Origin: Lenisia limosa
Taxonomy: Eukaryota; Breviatea
Reading direction: 5' to 3'
NCBI GenBank assembly: GCA_001655205.1
Contig: LPNZ01009785.1
Location: 1 to 32,167 of the forward strand
Length of the DNA stretch: 32,167 nt
In this document: positions 18,592 to 30,189 of the stretch, piece by piece
Layout of the letters: each line of letters starts with the position of its first letter
Numbering within the stretch: position 1 is the stretch's first letter
Made by a program: the position numbers and the translations under genes
The notes under the pieces: model-generated
What the model was told of the DNA's origin: nothing
What the model saw: the letters and a program-made list of their open reading frames with translations, nothing else
Database searches by the model: none

Positions 18592-20748
18592 TTAGTCAAG
18601 CTTGGCATTGAAGTACTTGAGGATTGCAGTCAAACTGACCACTCCAATTGGGCGCATGATGTCATCAACCACCCAGAGACGCTAGAATAGTCAGCCATGA
18701 TAATTGGAGGAAATATGCCAAAGGTGACATCACTTATGTCCGTCCCAAAGATTATCCAGAAAACAAAACAACACAACGAAGAATGTAGTCTAATTGCCAA
18801 TAGCAACATACATGGATGCGACAAAGAGCCGCCGTCGCAATAACAAGGCTGAATGGGGTGTTGAGGGTACACGTGGCAGGGGGTGTGACACCGTTGTAAT
18901 TCAAGTACTTCAGGTAGTCCAAGACAGTGAGTGACAGTGCGGGTGACCCAGTCAGTGATGTCAATCTATGGGAGTAAAAGAGTAAAACAACAGAAAATAT
19001 AGCAATGAAGCATTTTGGTAAAGCAAAGGGAATAAAGGAAGCACTAAAAGAAAAATAGAATACTTGGGGGGGATAGAGCTTCAGCACAAAGAGAATTGCT
19101 TACGATCTCAGATCTGATGCCGAGATTGTCGTCAGAATAGTTCCTTCGTCATTGACAACGGGAACAGATGAGCATCCTATAATATTATCTCAACAATCCA
19201 GGGGGTGGGGCATTGGAATAAATGCGACTTTGAAACTCATGAACTGGTTATGCTCTCACCCCCCCCCCCAAGCCTACTGAATTTGGCCATGAGTTTGAAG
19301 GCATCGAGAGCGGNNNNNNNNNNNNNNNNNNNNNNNNNNNNNNNNNNNNNNNNNNNNNNNNNNNNNNNNNNNNNNNNNNTAGGCAATTTTTAAATTTCAA
19401 TCTCTGATTGAAGTGTCCCCCAACCTTGAGAGGCATCGCCATGAGAGGGCTGAGAACCTGCGAATGCGAGGCGATAAAGCGAACCAAATCACTCTGTAAA
19501 GTGAACTCGAAGAAGACAATTTCCCTTCAAATCATCTTGAGCCTGCAAATTTACTATTTCCCAGAATGCAATGTAACTAATTATGCATATCTCTCTGATG
19601 CAAGCACTCCCGCGTACCTGAGTGAGCATTCTGAGTTCAGTTCTTCCCTTCGTTCCAGTGCGGACCAAAAGACGGTGGTTGGCCTGGAGTGGTCAGAGAA
19701 TGTCTCAATAGCAATGTGTATAAACGTAAATAGTCCACAATAGCCCTCACCTTGGACAAATGGTTGATAGCAGTTCTGACAGTAGTGGTAGGATGTTCAG
19801 TCTACAGAAATAAGGTGTGAGTACAATACAACCATATCGAAAAATGAAGTTTATTCATTCGCTCACGATGATAGAGGTAGAGTCATAGCTATTGCCCAAC
19901 ACTTCTGCTGCAGGTTTGTTGTCGAACTAAATCAGTGTAATAATATCACATTGAGAGGGGGGGGGGGCTGCGAGTCTCAAAACAATAAATCTACCAACAA
20001 TAAAACCCCAGACACAAGATGAGTCAAAACACCCCACACACAAGATGAGTCAAAACACCCCACACAAGATGAATCAAAACACCCCACACAAGATGAATCA
20101 AAACACCACACTCCCTCCGAGTGAATGGCATCTTGGATATCTATCACAAGTTAATTGCCCCTAAAGGCAACCGACATAAGAGGAAGATGGCGGTTGAATT
20201 GATGATTGGCGGGCGTCCATCCGCCTACATTATACTCCGTGGCTCCCGAGTTGGCAAGGTGAAGAATAATGTCATGGATGCTGAGAATACCTGATTGATA
20301 AGGGAAGGTCCCGATTTAACAAGGATGAATATCAGCTTCAGGCCCTTGCAATGTACCTTGGATGACATCGGTGGTAGACGAGTGGGCGCCGGACTTGACT
20401 TCCTCCAGAACCAAAGGAACGCTCATAATGTTGTTGTCATTGAGAAGGGCCAGAACTACGATTGTCAGGAAAAAAATGTGGGCCATTTGATTTACGGGAA
20501 TGTGTTGTTACATCAGCTACCTGTCTATAGTCTCATTTAAATAGATACTGGATTCAAAATTCAGACAAAGAGTAGCCAAAGGAGCATTGGGAAAGCCCAA
20601 CGCCCACTTTCCCCAACGGAAGTCGTGGTTGCATCCGCGGTAATGAGTTTGTGAGACGAGAAAACAAGGTTTCCGAGAAATGTTTGGTTAACAAGGTTCT
20701 AAAAAAGTGAATAACAAAAAGAAGTCAAACATGAATCTGGGTATCCAT
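18592..20748 (-). CDS. Four-CBS-domain protein, SNF4/AMPK-gamma type
   Basis: CBS pairs bind adenine nucleotides; the closest architecture is the gamma subunit of SNF1/AMPK or plant CBSX/PV42 proteins. Exons: 20748-20731 (MDTQIH), 20698-20608 (NLVFSSHKLITADATTTSVG), 20455-20357 (LALLNDNNIMSVPLVLEEV), 20290-20229 (GILSIHDIILHLANSG), 19926-19867 (AAEVLGNSYDS), 19801-19751, 19683-19618 (ANHRLLVRTGTKGRTELRML), 19493-19425 (SDLVRFIASHSQVLSPLMAM). An exon is lost in the gap at 19314-19379. Then come 19313-19278 (ALDAFKLMAKF), 19176-19104 (CSSVPVVNDEGTILTTISAS), 18965-18812 and 18681-18592 (HRLWVVDDIMRPIGVVSLTA, ending KYFNAKLD then TAA). The motifs VPLV/GILSIHDI, RLLV/MLTQSDLVRF, VPVV/TISASDL and RLWVV/GVVSL mark the four CBS copies. 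Junction phases agree throughout. No kinase or carbohydrate-binding domain is attached. Whether it is a true AMPK gamma or a CBSX-like protein is open. Confidence 0.85.
20007..20108. repeat. Minisatellite in a CBS-gene intron
   Basis: Four tandem copies of a 24-26 bp unit (cacaagatgagtcaaaacac, then accca) lie at about 20011-20108. Units 1-2 carry gagtc and are 26 bp; units 3-4 carry gaatc and are 24 bp. They sit between two in-phase exons of the CBS gene and so are intronic. Confidence 0.85.
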
Positions 20749-21036
20749 TGTTACGGACTTTATAAACTTCAACAATTGGTGATGGGATTTTGTTTTTGTA
20801 TTATTCTACTTATGATTTGTCTGGAAAGCAAATCGCAAATCCAAAATCTAAAAAATGAAAGTCTGGGCCCTTTATACCCTTTTTAACGCCCAAAGAACAA
20901 TCGGAACAATTAAAAGCCACAATTCTAAGGTTTAAGATTTTGCTGGGAGTCTGCTGTCTGGTGATGGAGCTAGTTTCTTAATAGCTTGTTTGGGTGAAGC
21001 ATAAACGTAAAACCGTCCTCATACAAGGCTCTTCCA
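20749..21036. promoter_or_regulatory. Divergent promoter region between CBS gene and XRRA1-like gene
   Basis: 288 bp between start codons facing away from each other. It is AT-rich on the CBS side and more balanced on the other. No specific element recognised; promoter role inferred from position. Confidence 0.35.
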
Positions 21037-24000
21037 ATGGCCTTTGGTGCACTACCATCAAGGTCATTCTCAACGAAAGGGAAAGGTGGTACGCTGGGTT
21101 GCCTAATAATCAGTCCTCGGTTTGTTTCGCCCTATGAGTCACTGTATCTATTGAATAATCTCTGCTTTAGCTTCTGTATGACGTGTTTTAATCTTCTTTA
21201 TTTCTTAAGGTAGTCAATTATTTTTGCCAACTTTTTGATACTATTTTCCCAATTCTTTTCCCAATTCTGTTCTCATTGTCCAGCGAGACCGACCCCAAAA
21301 CGACGACCTTCCCCTTCGTCTAACCCGCAAAATGATGGGCTTGTCATCATCAACTCCAACAAACACGTATGAAACTGCGGTTTTATTGGCCCTTTTCTTT
21401 CTTCTTGTGATCCTTACTTCAAGATAGCTCTTCATAACTTTCCCTTAGTCCCTGACACCAGAGCCTCTTCCTCCCCCCACGCTTGCAAGTTCCCTCACAC
21501 CTGCATCTCTTCCCAACTTGCTCGACCAAGATGAAAAAAAAATCAGTCACAAAATAAAGGTAAGTACACCTATTCCCCAATTGCAGTTCTTATACTCCCA
21601 TTATAATGACATTTGATGGGTTATTGTTTTTGAGAACAAGGACATTTTTTGCTCTGTAATTAGCTTAGTTTTTTCACAGTTACAGGCGGTGACGACCTTC
21701 CCTGAGAACAGCTGTAATGGTTTCGAACTGGTACGAGATTGCAATTTCTGCCTCGTGGCACGACGAGCATAGATGGTAAAAATGATATGATATGTGTACC
21801 AATAATGTTCTCTTGTTCAATTATTTTATTGTCCTTATTGTTCTATTGTTGCTGTTTCATACATTTCTACCTTCCCGAGTTTGTTACCCCTGTTGTTCAA
21901 CCCTTGTGCAACATAGTTGCTTTTGGCCTTATTTTGTTTCAAAATTTTTTCCATTTTACCCCCCCCCCCCCCCCNNNNNNNNNNNNNNNNNNNNNNNNNN
22001 NNNNNNNNNNNNNNNNNNNNNNNNNNNNNNNNNNNNNNNNNNNCAAGTGGCCAAACTACACGGCAAGAAAATTACTGGCTTTGTGGCCGCGGGTAAGCTG
22101 TCTATATCTTGAGTTTAATGAACCTTGTTTTCTTTTATTGTCTTTATTAGGCTTTTTTTGTACAGTACCATGACAACCCTCTTAAAGTGGGATTGATTAT
22201 TTTCTCACTATACGAACAAAAAGTTGAAACTTCACTTTTTGTGACGTTTTTCAAAATTCACCGAGGTTTGCTTATCTTAAATTCCATCAAGAATAATAAC
22301 TTTTGTCTAGATTAAGTATAGAATGCTAATTATTGCTTTTGGAAGATTTAATTCACAATGTCAAGAAAGTCATAAATTTGCACTGAGTCGTTGTTTTTTA
22401 TAAAAGAAATGATCACTTAGATGCCGCTCTGTTCCCTCAGCTTACCAAGGCGGACCTTAGTGAAAACCACCTCACAATCACTGCGTGTTTGGCCCTCCCC
22501 GCCATTGAGTCGATGGACTTGTCTTGCAATGGCATTTACGACCCTTTGCTCACAGGCTGTAAACCAGGTGAGTGCTTTTTTTAACAGAAAGAAAAAAATA
22601 AAAAGCATAGGACGCTTACTATCAATGAGCGTAATTCAAGATCTCTTATAAGCGTGATGGTGTAGACGGCTTCGGCCGGAAACAACCTTGTTTTTTATTT
22701 CTTTTTTAGCACGTGTTATCATGTTGTAACCTTGCGGTACCGAAGATGAATGTTTATCAACCCCCCCCCCCCNNNNNNNNNNNNNNNNNNNNNNNNNNNN
22801 NNNNNNNNNNNNNNNNNNNNNNNNNNNNNNNNNNNNNNNNNNNNNNNNNNNNNNNNNNNNNNNNNCCTCACATCTACTTCCATCATCGACCTTTGTTCTT
22901 GTACCAATTTGGTGACCCTGCAGTTGGATCAGTGGGTGGGGGCTACAATCCAAAACTTCTCACTGGACCAACTCTTTATATTTTCATGATATTTTCCACG
23001 TATTACAGCACGTGTATTGTGTGCAATAATAAAAGTGTTTATCTAACCCAATCCTTCTATACGATCAGAGTTCATATTTTAGTAATGAAGTGTCTACTTT
23101 TGACATTGATAAAATGACCCTCGACCCCTTGCCGATGCTAACACATTTGTCTCTCAGTCACAACTCCATTTCAGGAACAACTATTTGGGAATTCGTTTCC
23201 ATATTGGGAAAGTTGGTTTGGTGTTGTTTTACTTTTTGGTCCATCTTTAAAAACATGCATGTAGTCTATAAAAAGTTGTTCATACAACTGTTTTCTATTT
23301 CTTATTTCTACATTGCTATTTCTCTTAACATTACCAATAAAAATTTTTTTTTTTTTTTTTACTTCCACTCCAGATTGCAAACATTGGATTTGAGTGACAA
23401 CCTCATTTCGGGTGTTCCTTCCGATATGTGCAAGTCCCCTCGATTCCCTTGCCTTACCACTTTGGATCTCAGTTCCAACCCCATCTCAAAAGAGCATGAC
23501 GTAATTTCATTAGCTGAGTTGCCGCAATTGAAGTTTGTTTTGTTCCATATCAGGAAGGTCAGCTTACCCAATTTAGAAGCCTCACCTTGACGGACACTCC
23601 GCTTATCCGAACTCAGCGCTCAATACCCCTCCTGCACATGGCTCTTGGCTTTGAAAAGGGCGTTGGCATTGCAATGACCCCAGTCAAGTACCCCGATGCC
23701 ATTAGACCGGTCTACAAGGACAACCCTCTGATCCATGTTGCTGATGGGTAAGTTGAATGACCTTCTTCGAATGGCCTACTGACATTGAGGCTGTTTCAGT
23801 TGCATTTGGACCTTCACTACCACTCCCAATCAAACATAATATTGTTCATTCGATCTTGCGGGGGGAGGTGGCTTTTATAGAACTTCACTCTTCCTTGCTT
23901 AATCAATATGGCCATATCTAGCTCACGATTATAGAGCCAAGGCCATCCAGTCCATTTCAAGAAACGCTGAGGTCGTACAGGCTCCCACCAGCTTCAGTGC

Positions 24001-25809
24001 TAAGGATGAAGCTGAGGTGAGACTGGAATATGGTTTCCGAATACCATTTGAATCATAAGTCGACAATTTAGCCTTATAAGTTGCAAGACCTGGTTATTAT
24101 CATTTGTATCTTTTATTTTTGGACTGTAAGGGAAAAGCTGATTGATAATAGATCTCGTATATGCAAGATTCTATTGACCTTCCCTTAGGAGCTTCTGTCC
24201 CTTCAGCGAGCATTGAGCAGGGTTACATCCTCAACTACCGACGATGAGTCTATTTTCCTTACACAAGGTGTGGGGGGCTTGTAAAATGATAGGTATTTAC
24301 TTTCTTTTTCGACACAGTTAGTAGCAAGTTAACAAAATATGCTGTGATGTAAGCTTCAGAAGCTTTTTGTTTGTTTTCCACTAATCTAAAAAATACCCCC
24401 CCAACCAGCCAACTAGGATGATTGTTTTGGGGGTTTTATAAATTACAGTTTCCTTTTTACTCCCCTCCCCAACAGTTCCCGACCAGGAGCCTGAGAGGGA
24501 CTCCTTCATGTATGCTGAAACAGAAGCTCGTGAGGCGCTGGATGAGGTGTGTCAGGTTTATTGTCTTATAAATACTGTCAATGTGTTTAACAAGCTCTTT
24601 TGTCTGATATTCGTCTTAAACATGCAGTTACGAGATATCCGCCGGATCATTCAAAGCACTGAGTACGACCCTGCTTCCTTCAGGTTATTTGTAGGAGGGA
24701 AATTTGGGAGGAATCTTCCATTTTCCAGTACCTCCATATAATTTACGATATTAGGACCGCAATACGCCGTTACCACCCAAGTTAAAGAATAGGCTTGATC
24801 ACGAAACGCAAAATCTCAGGTTGGGTAGCTTTGTAGAAAATAATTGCAATGCCGTATGTATTTCTGTGATAACTGACGGGTTAGAAGCGCTATTTCTGCT
24901 TTGAAGTATCTGCTGAGCCACCCTCCCACGGGTGTTCCAACTTACCCCAATTCCAATGTAAGTTGTTATCTTTTTCATCAAGGTAGTACTTTTTTTTTTC
25001 CAATAATAAGGTCTATTGTATCTTGTTAAGTTTTGAGAATACAATAATAGCTGGCTCTTTGAGCTTGTATTCTGCTTCCCATTCTAATTGGCAGATCGAG
25101 AAAACGGTTACAAAGAAGGTTAAAGATATGGTGTCGCAAACTGCAACCCCATCTTTGGTACGAGGGGGTAGGCATTTTGCTATAGTCTTGATCTGGATTA
25201 GAAATGCTCGTGATATCTTGTAGCATTAGAATAATAGTATTTATTATTCTGGATTTACGCACATCTCACCCACTAGGCTACCTCACGGTCTTTGGCATCA
25301 ACTCTACCGCCTCAATCTGGTAAGCTGGAGGGGAGGGGGGATGAAAACCGCCAACCCACGGATAATGTAGAAATGCTACGATAAACGGGTTTTGTTTGCT
25401 TTGTTGTTTTTAACCTACTGTTTCTCGAATAAATTGCAAGCAGAGTTTATGTTGGGTTGTGTTTCAATCAATTTACATTTACCCCACCCGCAGCTCGCAG
25501 CGGGGGAAGACGGCCAGCCAGTTCGGCGGTTGAGGAGCTAGAATCCGCTGTGCGTGAGATCCAGATCCAACAGCAGAAAGTGCTCAAGGACTTTGGTGAG
25601 CTGCTGGGTCATACATCATGTTGCGACACGTTTCCCTGGTATTATGATGCTCTTGCCTATTACTCTTAATTTCTTTTGGAGGGACGGTAGCTCGTGAATT
25701 GAAGAATTAACCACCTCTCCGTACATGTCCTCGCATCTGTTTCCTTGTTATTCTAACTATTGTAGAGGACTTACGACAAGCACATCCCTTCGCTTCCGTA
25801 ACACAATGA
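21037..25809 (+). CDS. XRRA1: Leucine-rich-repeat protein resembling XRRA1
   Basis: Start exon 21037-21112 reads MAFGALPSRSFSTKGKGGTL. A basic, Pro/Ser-rich N-terminus follows (exons 21284-21366, 21449-21559, 21686-21730). LRRs then follow: VAKLHGKKITGFVA, ADLSENHLTITACLALPAIE with SMDLSCNGI (22433-22568), CTNLVTLQLDQ, MLTHLSLSHNSISG (about 23091-23217), LQTLDLSDNLISG and CLTTLDLSSNPISKE. A 26-nt intron ends at about 23572. An LRR cap-like exon has SLTLTDTPLIRTQRSIPLLH and YKDNPLIHVADG. The C-terminal half is charged and helical (EEAREALDE-like, LRDIRRIIQSTEYDP, VEELESAVREIQIQQQKVL), ending HPFASVTQ then TGA (25807-25809). From memory, human XRRA1 shows the same sequence around SENLLPLEAFHTFPALKELD and its last repeats (NKIAKED, NPL, PPLL, GI). 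The assignment rests on this recalled similarity; LRR identity is firm, the subfamily is not. Two N gaps (21975-22043, 22773-22865) hide parts of the repeat region. Confidence 0.75.
21960..22043. other. C-run followed by N gap
   Basis: A run of about 15 C (21960-21974) precedes 69 N in the XRRA1-like gene. The same pattern recurs at 22761-22865 in the same gene. Both gaps probably lie mostly in introns, since coding exons resume in frame soon after. Confidence 0.8.
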
Positions 25810-25959
25810 AGACACCTTGCTTGATACCTTATGAAAGACTCTTCAAGCGAACGGGTTAAGAAAATATCTATTTTACATCACATAGTTTAACTTAATTTGT
25901 GTTATTAATGTACATTATCTTTGGTAAGGGTGGATCTTCGAAGTGAAATGATGGCCTCT
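25810..25959. terminator. Convergent 3' spacer of XRRA1-like and DNAAF6 genes
   Basis: 150 bp of AT-rich DNA between two converging stop codons. No coding signal. Poly(A) signals are not clear-cut. Confidence 0.4.
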
Positions 25960-27351
25960 TTATTGTAAGTCTTTCTCATCTTCAATCTTTCCTTTCACCT
26001 TCTCTTCCTTCTCTTCCACAGCTTCTTCCTTTACCTGTACAATAGGGCAACGAACACATAATGTTCTCGGTGTATACCACTGGGCAGAGCATCTAACAGG
26101 GTCTGTCAGAAGATCCATGGCAAAATGAAGCTGGCTGAATAATTAAAAAGTGAGCTCAGAAAAGGGTGTATTTGACAATAGATGTCTGCCTACTTTTTGA
26201 CAGTTGAAACCGTGATTTGCTTGGGAGTTGCTTGAACGAATATTTCTCCAATGATGGTATCAGGAAGACAGACAGACAGGACAACTTCTAATAATATTAT
26301 ACTTTGTGAAAAACAATTTCTGAACTTGCTTTGTCAAGGAATATGAATTGAAAAGATTACTTGATCGTATGTGCTTGACAAAGTCACACCTTTACAGTTT
26401 TCTTCGGGTAAGGGTGCATCAAAGGCCGTCTCATCAAAGTCGACGTACCGCACCCGATACCTGAAGGGTAACGATTTCAATACTCCCCAAACAAGTGAAA
26501 CAAAAACCTCGGGAATGGAAAACGTAATGGAAGTTGAAAAAAAAATAAAAATATATGAGGTGAAAAAAAAACTCGAAATCGAATGAAATTTTGTATACGA
26601 GTGTGGAGCAAACTTGCCTGACCAAAGACGTCCAAAACATATTCACTGCTTATTGAAAAAAAGAGTGGAGAACACTCAGTATGCTGAGCTCACCTTGGTT
26701 CTGGGAGCTTCAGGATTTCATGTTCTTCAAGTTCCTCACGCTGCTCAATTTCCTAAAAACAAATTATGGAAATGAGTGAAACATAATAAAAACGCTGACA
26801 AGCGTCCACTAAATACAGTGTTTTTGAACGAATTAAACTTATTGGTGGAATTATACTTTGTTTTTTTTTGTTTCAAACACCGCCTCACCATCAGACGCGG
26901 CTGTATGACACTCGGGGTGAACTGGACATGAGCCCTGTCAGGCCCAACTTCAAGGGGTGCACAATCCAGTCCAGAGTCCTGCATTTATATTACATTGGGT
27001 GATTGAAGATACTGCTGTGCTATATTAGACCATGAGATGGAACTACTGTATGCTACGGCGCTCCATTGTTTTAACTCAAATGAATATTAATTGTTGTTAA
27101 ATCAGTTAGGATGTGATATGTCTCTTTGTTTTGAGAAGATATATGATATAATTCAATACTACACCTACAATTGCAGAAAGTGCTTGCTCAACAGTTGAGT
27201 CATCTTCCTGAATGCAGTTAACATAACAGCTATTAGGGGCTTTTAACATCAACGCAACACGACGCAGGGGTGATATCAAAGAATATACTACACCACATAC
27301 CGAGGCTGACGTTACCAGTAGGTTTGCAAGCGCTTGAATTTCGTGGACCAT
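25960..27351 (-). CDS. DNAAF6: Dynein axonemal assembly factor 6 (PIH1D3/Twister type)
   Basis: DNAAF6 is a cytoplasmic cochaperone-type factor that helps preassemble axonemal dynein arms with HSP90 and other PIH proteins. Seven exons join in phase: 27351-27316 (MVHEIQALANLL), 27207-27169 (EDDSTVEQALSAI), 26978-26889 (DSGLDCAPLEVGPDRAHVQF), 26752-26694 (EELEEHEILKLPEP), 26460-26390 (RYRVRYVDFDETAF), 26287-26194 (VVLSVCLPDTIIGEIFVQA) and 26134-25960. The last exon completes the CS-like beta-sandwich (LLTDPVRCSAQWYTPRTLCV) and ends in a Glu/Lys-rich tail (EEKEEKVKGKIEDEKDLQ, TAA). Total is about 185 aa, against about 214 in human. The order matches human PIH1D3: LSKLL then an acidic stretch, the PEYEIIFRQ linker, then LPELVECTSAKAFYIPET. 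Presence implies dynein-bearing motile cilia. The 3' end faces the XRRA1-like gene. Confidence 0.85.
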
Positions 27352-28083
27352 TCTCAAACAAGATCTAAAGAATTAAAGAGAGGTGAAAGATGACGAGTGT
27401 CGGGGGGGGGGGGGGNNNNNNNNNNNNNNNNNNNNNNNNNNNNNNNNNNNNNNNNNNNNNNNNNNNNNNNNNNNNNNNNNNNNNNNNNNNNNNNNNNNNN
27501 NNNNNAAGAAGCGTTGAAGACGAGCTCAGAGGGAAAGAAACTTATGAAAGTATGCTGCCTTAGGTTACATTTACCCCTTTATAATACCTAATAACATGTA
27601 AAAAGAATTTTTAAACAGGTGCATACCTCCTGTAATCCGTTTAATTCTTCAAACAAGCTCAAATCAATTTATATATCTCTGTGGGGGGTTTATATATATG
27701 GTGTTATGACAATAGACTGTTTGGAAAATTGATATATCTGTATTTACTAGTAAGCTATTGCTAAATTTAGTTTATTAAACCCATTTAATAATTATATCAA
27801 GGCTATTCACAACCATACCTTATCAATTGTAAAATTTTTCAATTATTCGTATTTAAGACTTTCCTTATTTGGAAATCAATCCTGCTACAAAGCCCAATAA
27901 GTCAGCCAGATAGTGTGAAACTTGTATTTGGTGAAGTGCTTGCTTGGATAGCTAAATTAGTAGTGAACTTATTATATTAACCAAGCCTATTACATTTCTT
28001 TTCAAAAATCTGTCAATCTGTCTTTTTATTGAACCACTCCTCATCTTAACCCTCTATATTATTGAAATTAGTTCCACCATACA
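27352..28083. other. Divergent spacer with a 90-N gap beside a G-run
   Basis: Lies between the DNAAF6 start and the PLAC8 start. A run of G (about 27402-27415) leads directly into the N gap at 27416-27505. After the gap there is a short open stretch (EALKTSSEGKKLMK) without supporting signals, then about 500 bp of very AT-rich DNA. Promoter function for both genes is inferred only. Confidence 0.4.
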
Positions 28084-29638
28084 ATGCCAACCAATCAATC
28101 TCCCAATACCGGCTCACATCTCTACCCTTCAATCAGCCCAGCGATTGGTGAAGAGAGCAAATGTAGGCTGGTCAACAGAAGAATTATTCAAATTACATTG
28201 CTTCTTCCACTACCATGTTTTGTTTTTGGTCAACATAGCTTTAGTGATTAATGCGATACATGCTTGATATCAATCATTATTTTGGATTTTAATGTGAAGG
28301 TAATTAACTATTCTGTAGCACCTGAACGGTTGGAAAGTGTTCCTTTGACCCCTGCTAATGAGGTAAAGCCTCCCGATACTAAAGAACCCAAGGTTGGCTT
28401 CGGAGATTTTTTTACACAGATATTCACAGGGTATGTTTCATATGAAAATTTGTTTATTACAATCAGGATGAACCAGCCAGTTCAGGCAGCAATCCCTACC
28501 CCTCTGATGCCACCACTGAAAGCAGAAAAATGCCAAAGAAGAAAGCAAACCCTGTTCAGTTCCGACATGGACTGTGTGGATGTTTTGACCATTGTGGTGT
28601 AGGCTTTGTTGTTTTATCAATATTAGTCACATTTCAACATCGCCATGGTATCCTTTCACAATATGGCATCATTTTAAGGAATATTATCACAGTCTACAGT
28701 GCCTTTTCACACACCCCTAGATCTGTCTTTATGGATGTCTCTGCCCTTGCTGCTTACTGGGAAGCTCCAAAACAAAGATGGATGGCACAAGCTGCTGTGG
28801 AGTTTGCACGACACAGTGGGGGACACAATGTTTCAGTTGACACAATGAATTTTCAGGAGGTGTATTGTATGACAGCCATTCCTGTAACACAAAACAGGTT
28901 TTGCTTAAGTACATGTACGACGATGTGCTGCGTTTTACCCTACATCTACAGAAGGGATGCAAGAATTCAGTTTGGTATGTTATATTGATTTTGTAAAAAG
29001 AAGAGTTGCATCGTTGTGTGACACGTGTAGGCATCCAAGACGAAGACCCCGTGAAAGAGTGTTGCGTTACCACTTGCTGTACAGCCTGTACTATTTGTCA
29101 ACTTGCAAATGTGCGCAATTTGGAAACCACCAATAATGCTGGACCCTAAATTTGTTCAGACAAAAACTTCTCAAAATCAGTCAAATGTGTTGACCACTTT
29201 AGGAGATCAAGGATCGTATCCAAGAAGGCAGCTTTGAGAAAGGAAAGGGTTTCGCTCCTGGTGTTTTAGGCAGTATCGTAGGAGGAGGCACATGCCTATT
29301 GCATTGTTCCCACACCAAATCACTTCTAAATATTTTAGTCATCAAGCACAGCAGTACTCAACTTCCAGACCAGATATTATAATCAAGGTGAGTACATCCA
29401 GATTTTCATCCCCTTCCTAACAATTAAATCGTGTTGTTCAAAAAAAAGTACAAAGCTGTGAAAGAGTTTCTTGTAGAGGAGTATTATATATATGGAAGAA
29501 TTGTGCATTCAGCTTTATTTCTCCTCTACTTGCTTTATTAGTAATATATATATTATTCACCACGTAGCGGGTTATCCAGTCGTCTCATCGGATTCTCAAG
29601 GCCCAGTAGATATAGTGGGGTATGGGTACTTGCTATAA
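28084..29638 (+). CDS. PLAC8-domain cysteine-rich protein
   Basis: PLAC8 proteins are small Cys-rich, usually membrane-associated proteins; relatives include plant PCR/FW2.2 and animal cornifelin/PLAC8. Exons: 28084-28147 (MPTNQSPNTGSHLYPSIS), one from about 28318 (APERLESVPLTPANE), 28467-28598, 28721-28801, 28857-28897, 28952-28974 (23 nt), 29031-29110, 29203 to about 29262, 29339-29387 and 29568-29638. The domain reads FRHGLCGCFDHCG, then ICLYGCLCPCCLLGS, then RDARIQFGIQDEDPVKECC and TTCCTACTICQLANEIKDR. This is the family pattern of a first Cys cluster, a CxCPCC core and a final CC..CC..C..C-Q...E segment. A Tyr/Gly/Pro tail follows (RYYNQAGYPVVSSDSQG), ending GYGYLL then TAA. All junctions are in phase. 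The N-terminus is Pro/Ser-rich and low in complexity. Function in this organism is unknown; transport or cell-surface roles are known for relatives. Confidence 0.85.
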
Positions 29639-30189
29639 CAAAAAAGCCAAAAGACACCCATTAGTTAACATTTGAGACAAATTAATTATAACGACAAATG
29701 AGTACCGGAATTTACTAAGGTAATATATCATAGAGTGGGTCCATGTCCACCATATTGTGTCATCAGAGAATTTCTGAGAACATATCCGATTTATGTTTGA
29801 TGACAACTTAATTTGTAGTATAAATCCCCCGAAGCCGTACACCCAGGAGCACAACTTTAGTCTAATGATTTTTGAGCTATTGAGAAAATGTAAAGATAAT
29901 AGTGTATGATTTTATGATGGACTCCCAATTTGATTATGAAATGAAATAAATAAGAATAACATCATACTAAAACAAATACCTTTCCACCATTCGTTGTCAC
30001 CCACAAAACTAGCAATTCCAAAGGTCTTGTTTGACATTTCATGGTGGTTCTCCCTAAAGCGTGATGGGAAATATAAAACGAGTCTTTTAAAGGTGGTTCA
30101 GAAATTGAAATTATGGAGATTAGAATTTTGTCAGAGATTTGTCAAAATTGTGTCAAACCATCACTATCCCCTGATCATCTTTCTCCAAT
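29639..30189. other. Convergent AT-rich spacer
   Basis: About 550 bp between the end of the PLAC8 gene and the end of the channel gene. No exon with matching splice sites was found on either strand; it is presumed 3' UTRs and spacer. Confidence 0.4.

Noticed and set aside
20007-20108. Four tandem units as a CRISPR array
   Set aside because: Units are directly adjacent with no spacers, in an intron of a nuclear gene; it is a minisatellite.
21241-21435. Basic 64-aa minus-strand frame
   Set aside because: It is antisense to an exon of the XRRA1-like gene (RPTPKRRPSPSSNPQNDG) that is bounded by splice sites and joins its neighbours in phase.
23171-23571. Minus-strand frames antisense to the LRR exons
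   Set aside because: The plus strand shows the LRR consensus LxxLxLSxNxIS twice; the minus frames are shadows.
28530-28988. 152-aa plus-strand open frame in the PLAC8 gene
   Set aside because: It reads through introns; the spliced exons in other frames reproduce the PLAC8 cysteine pattern.
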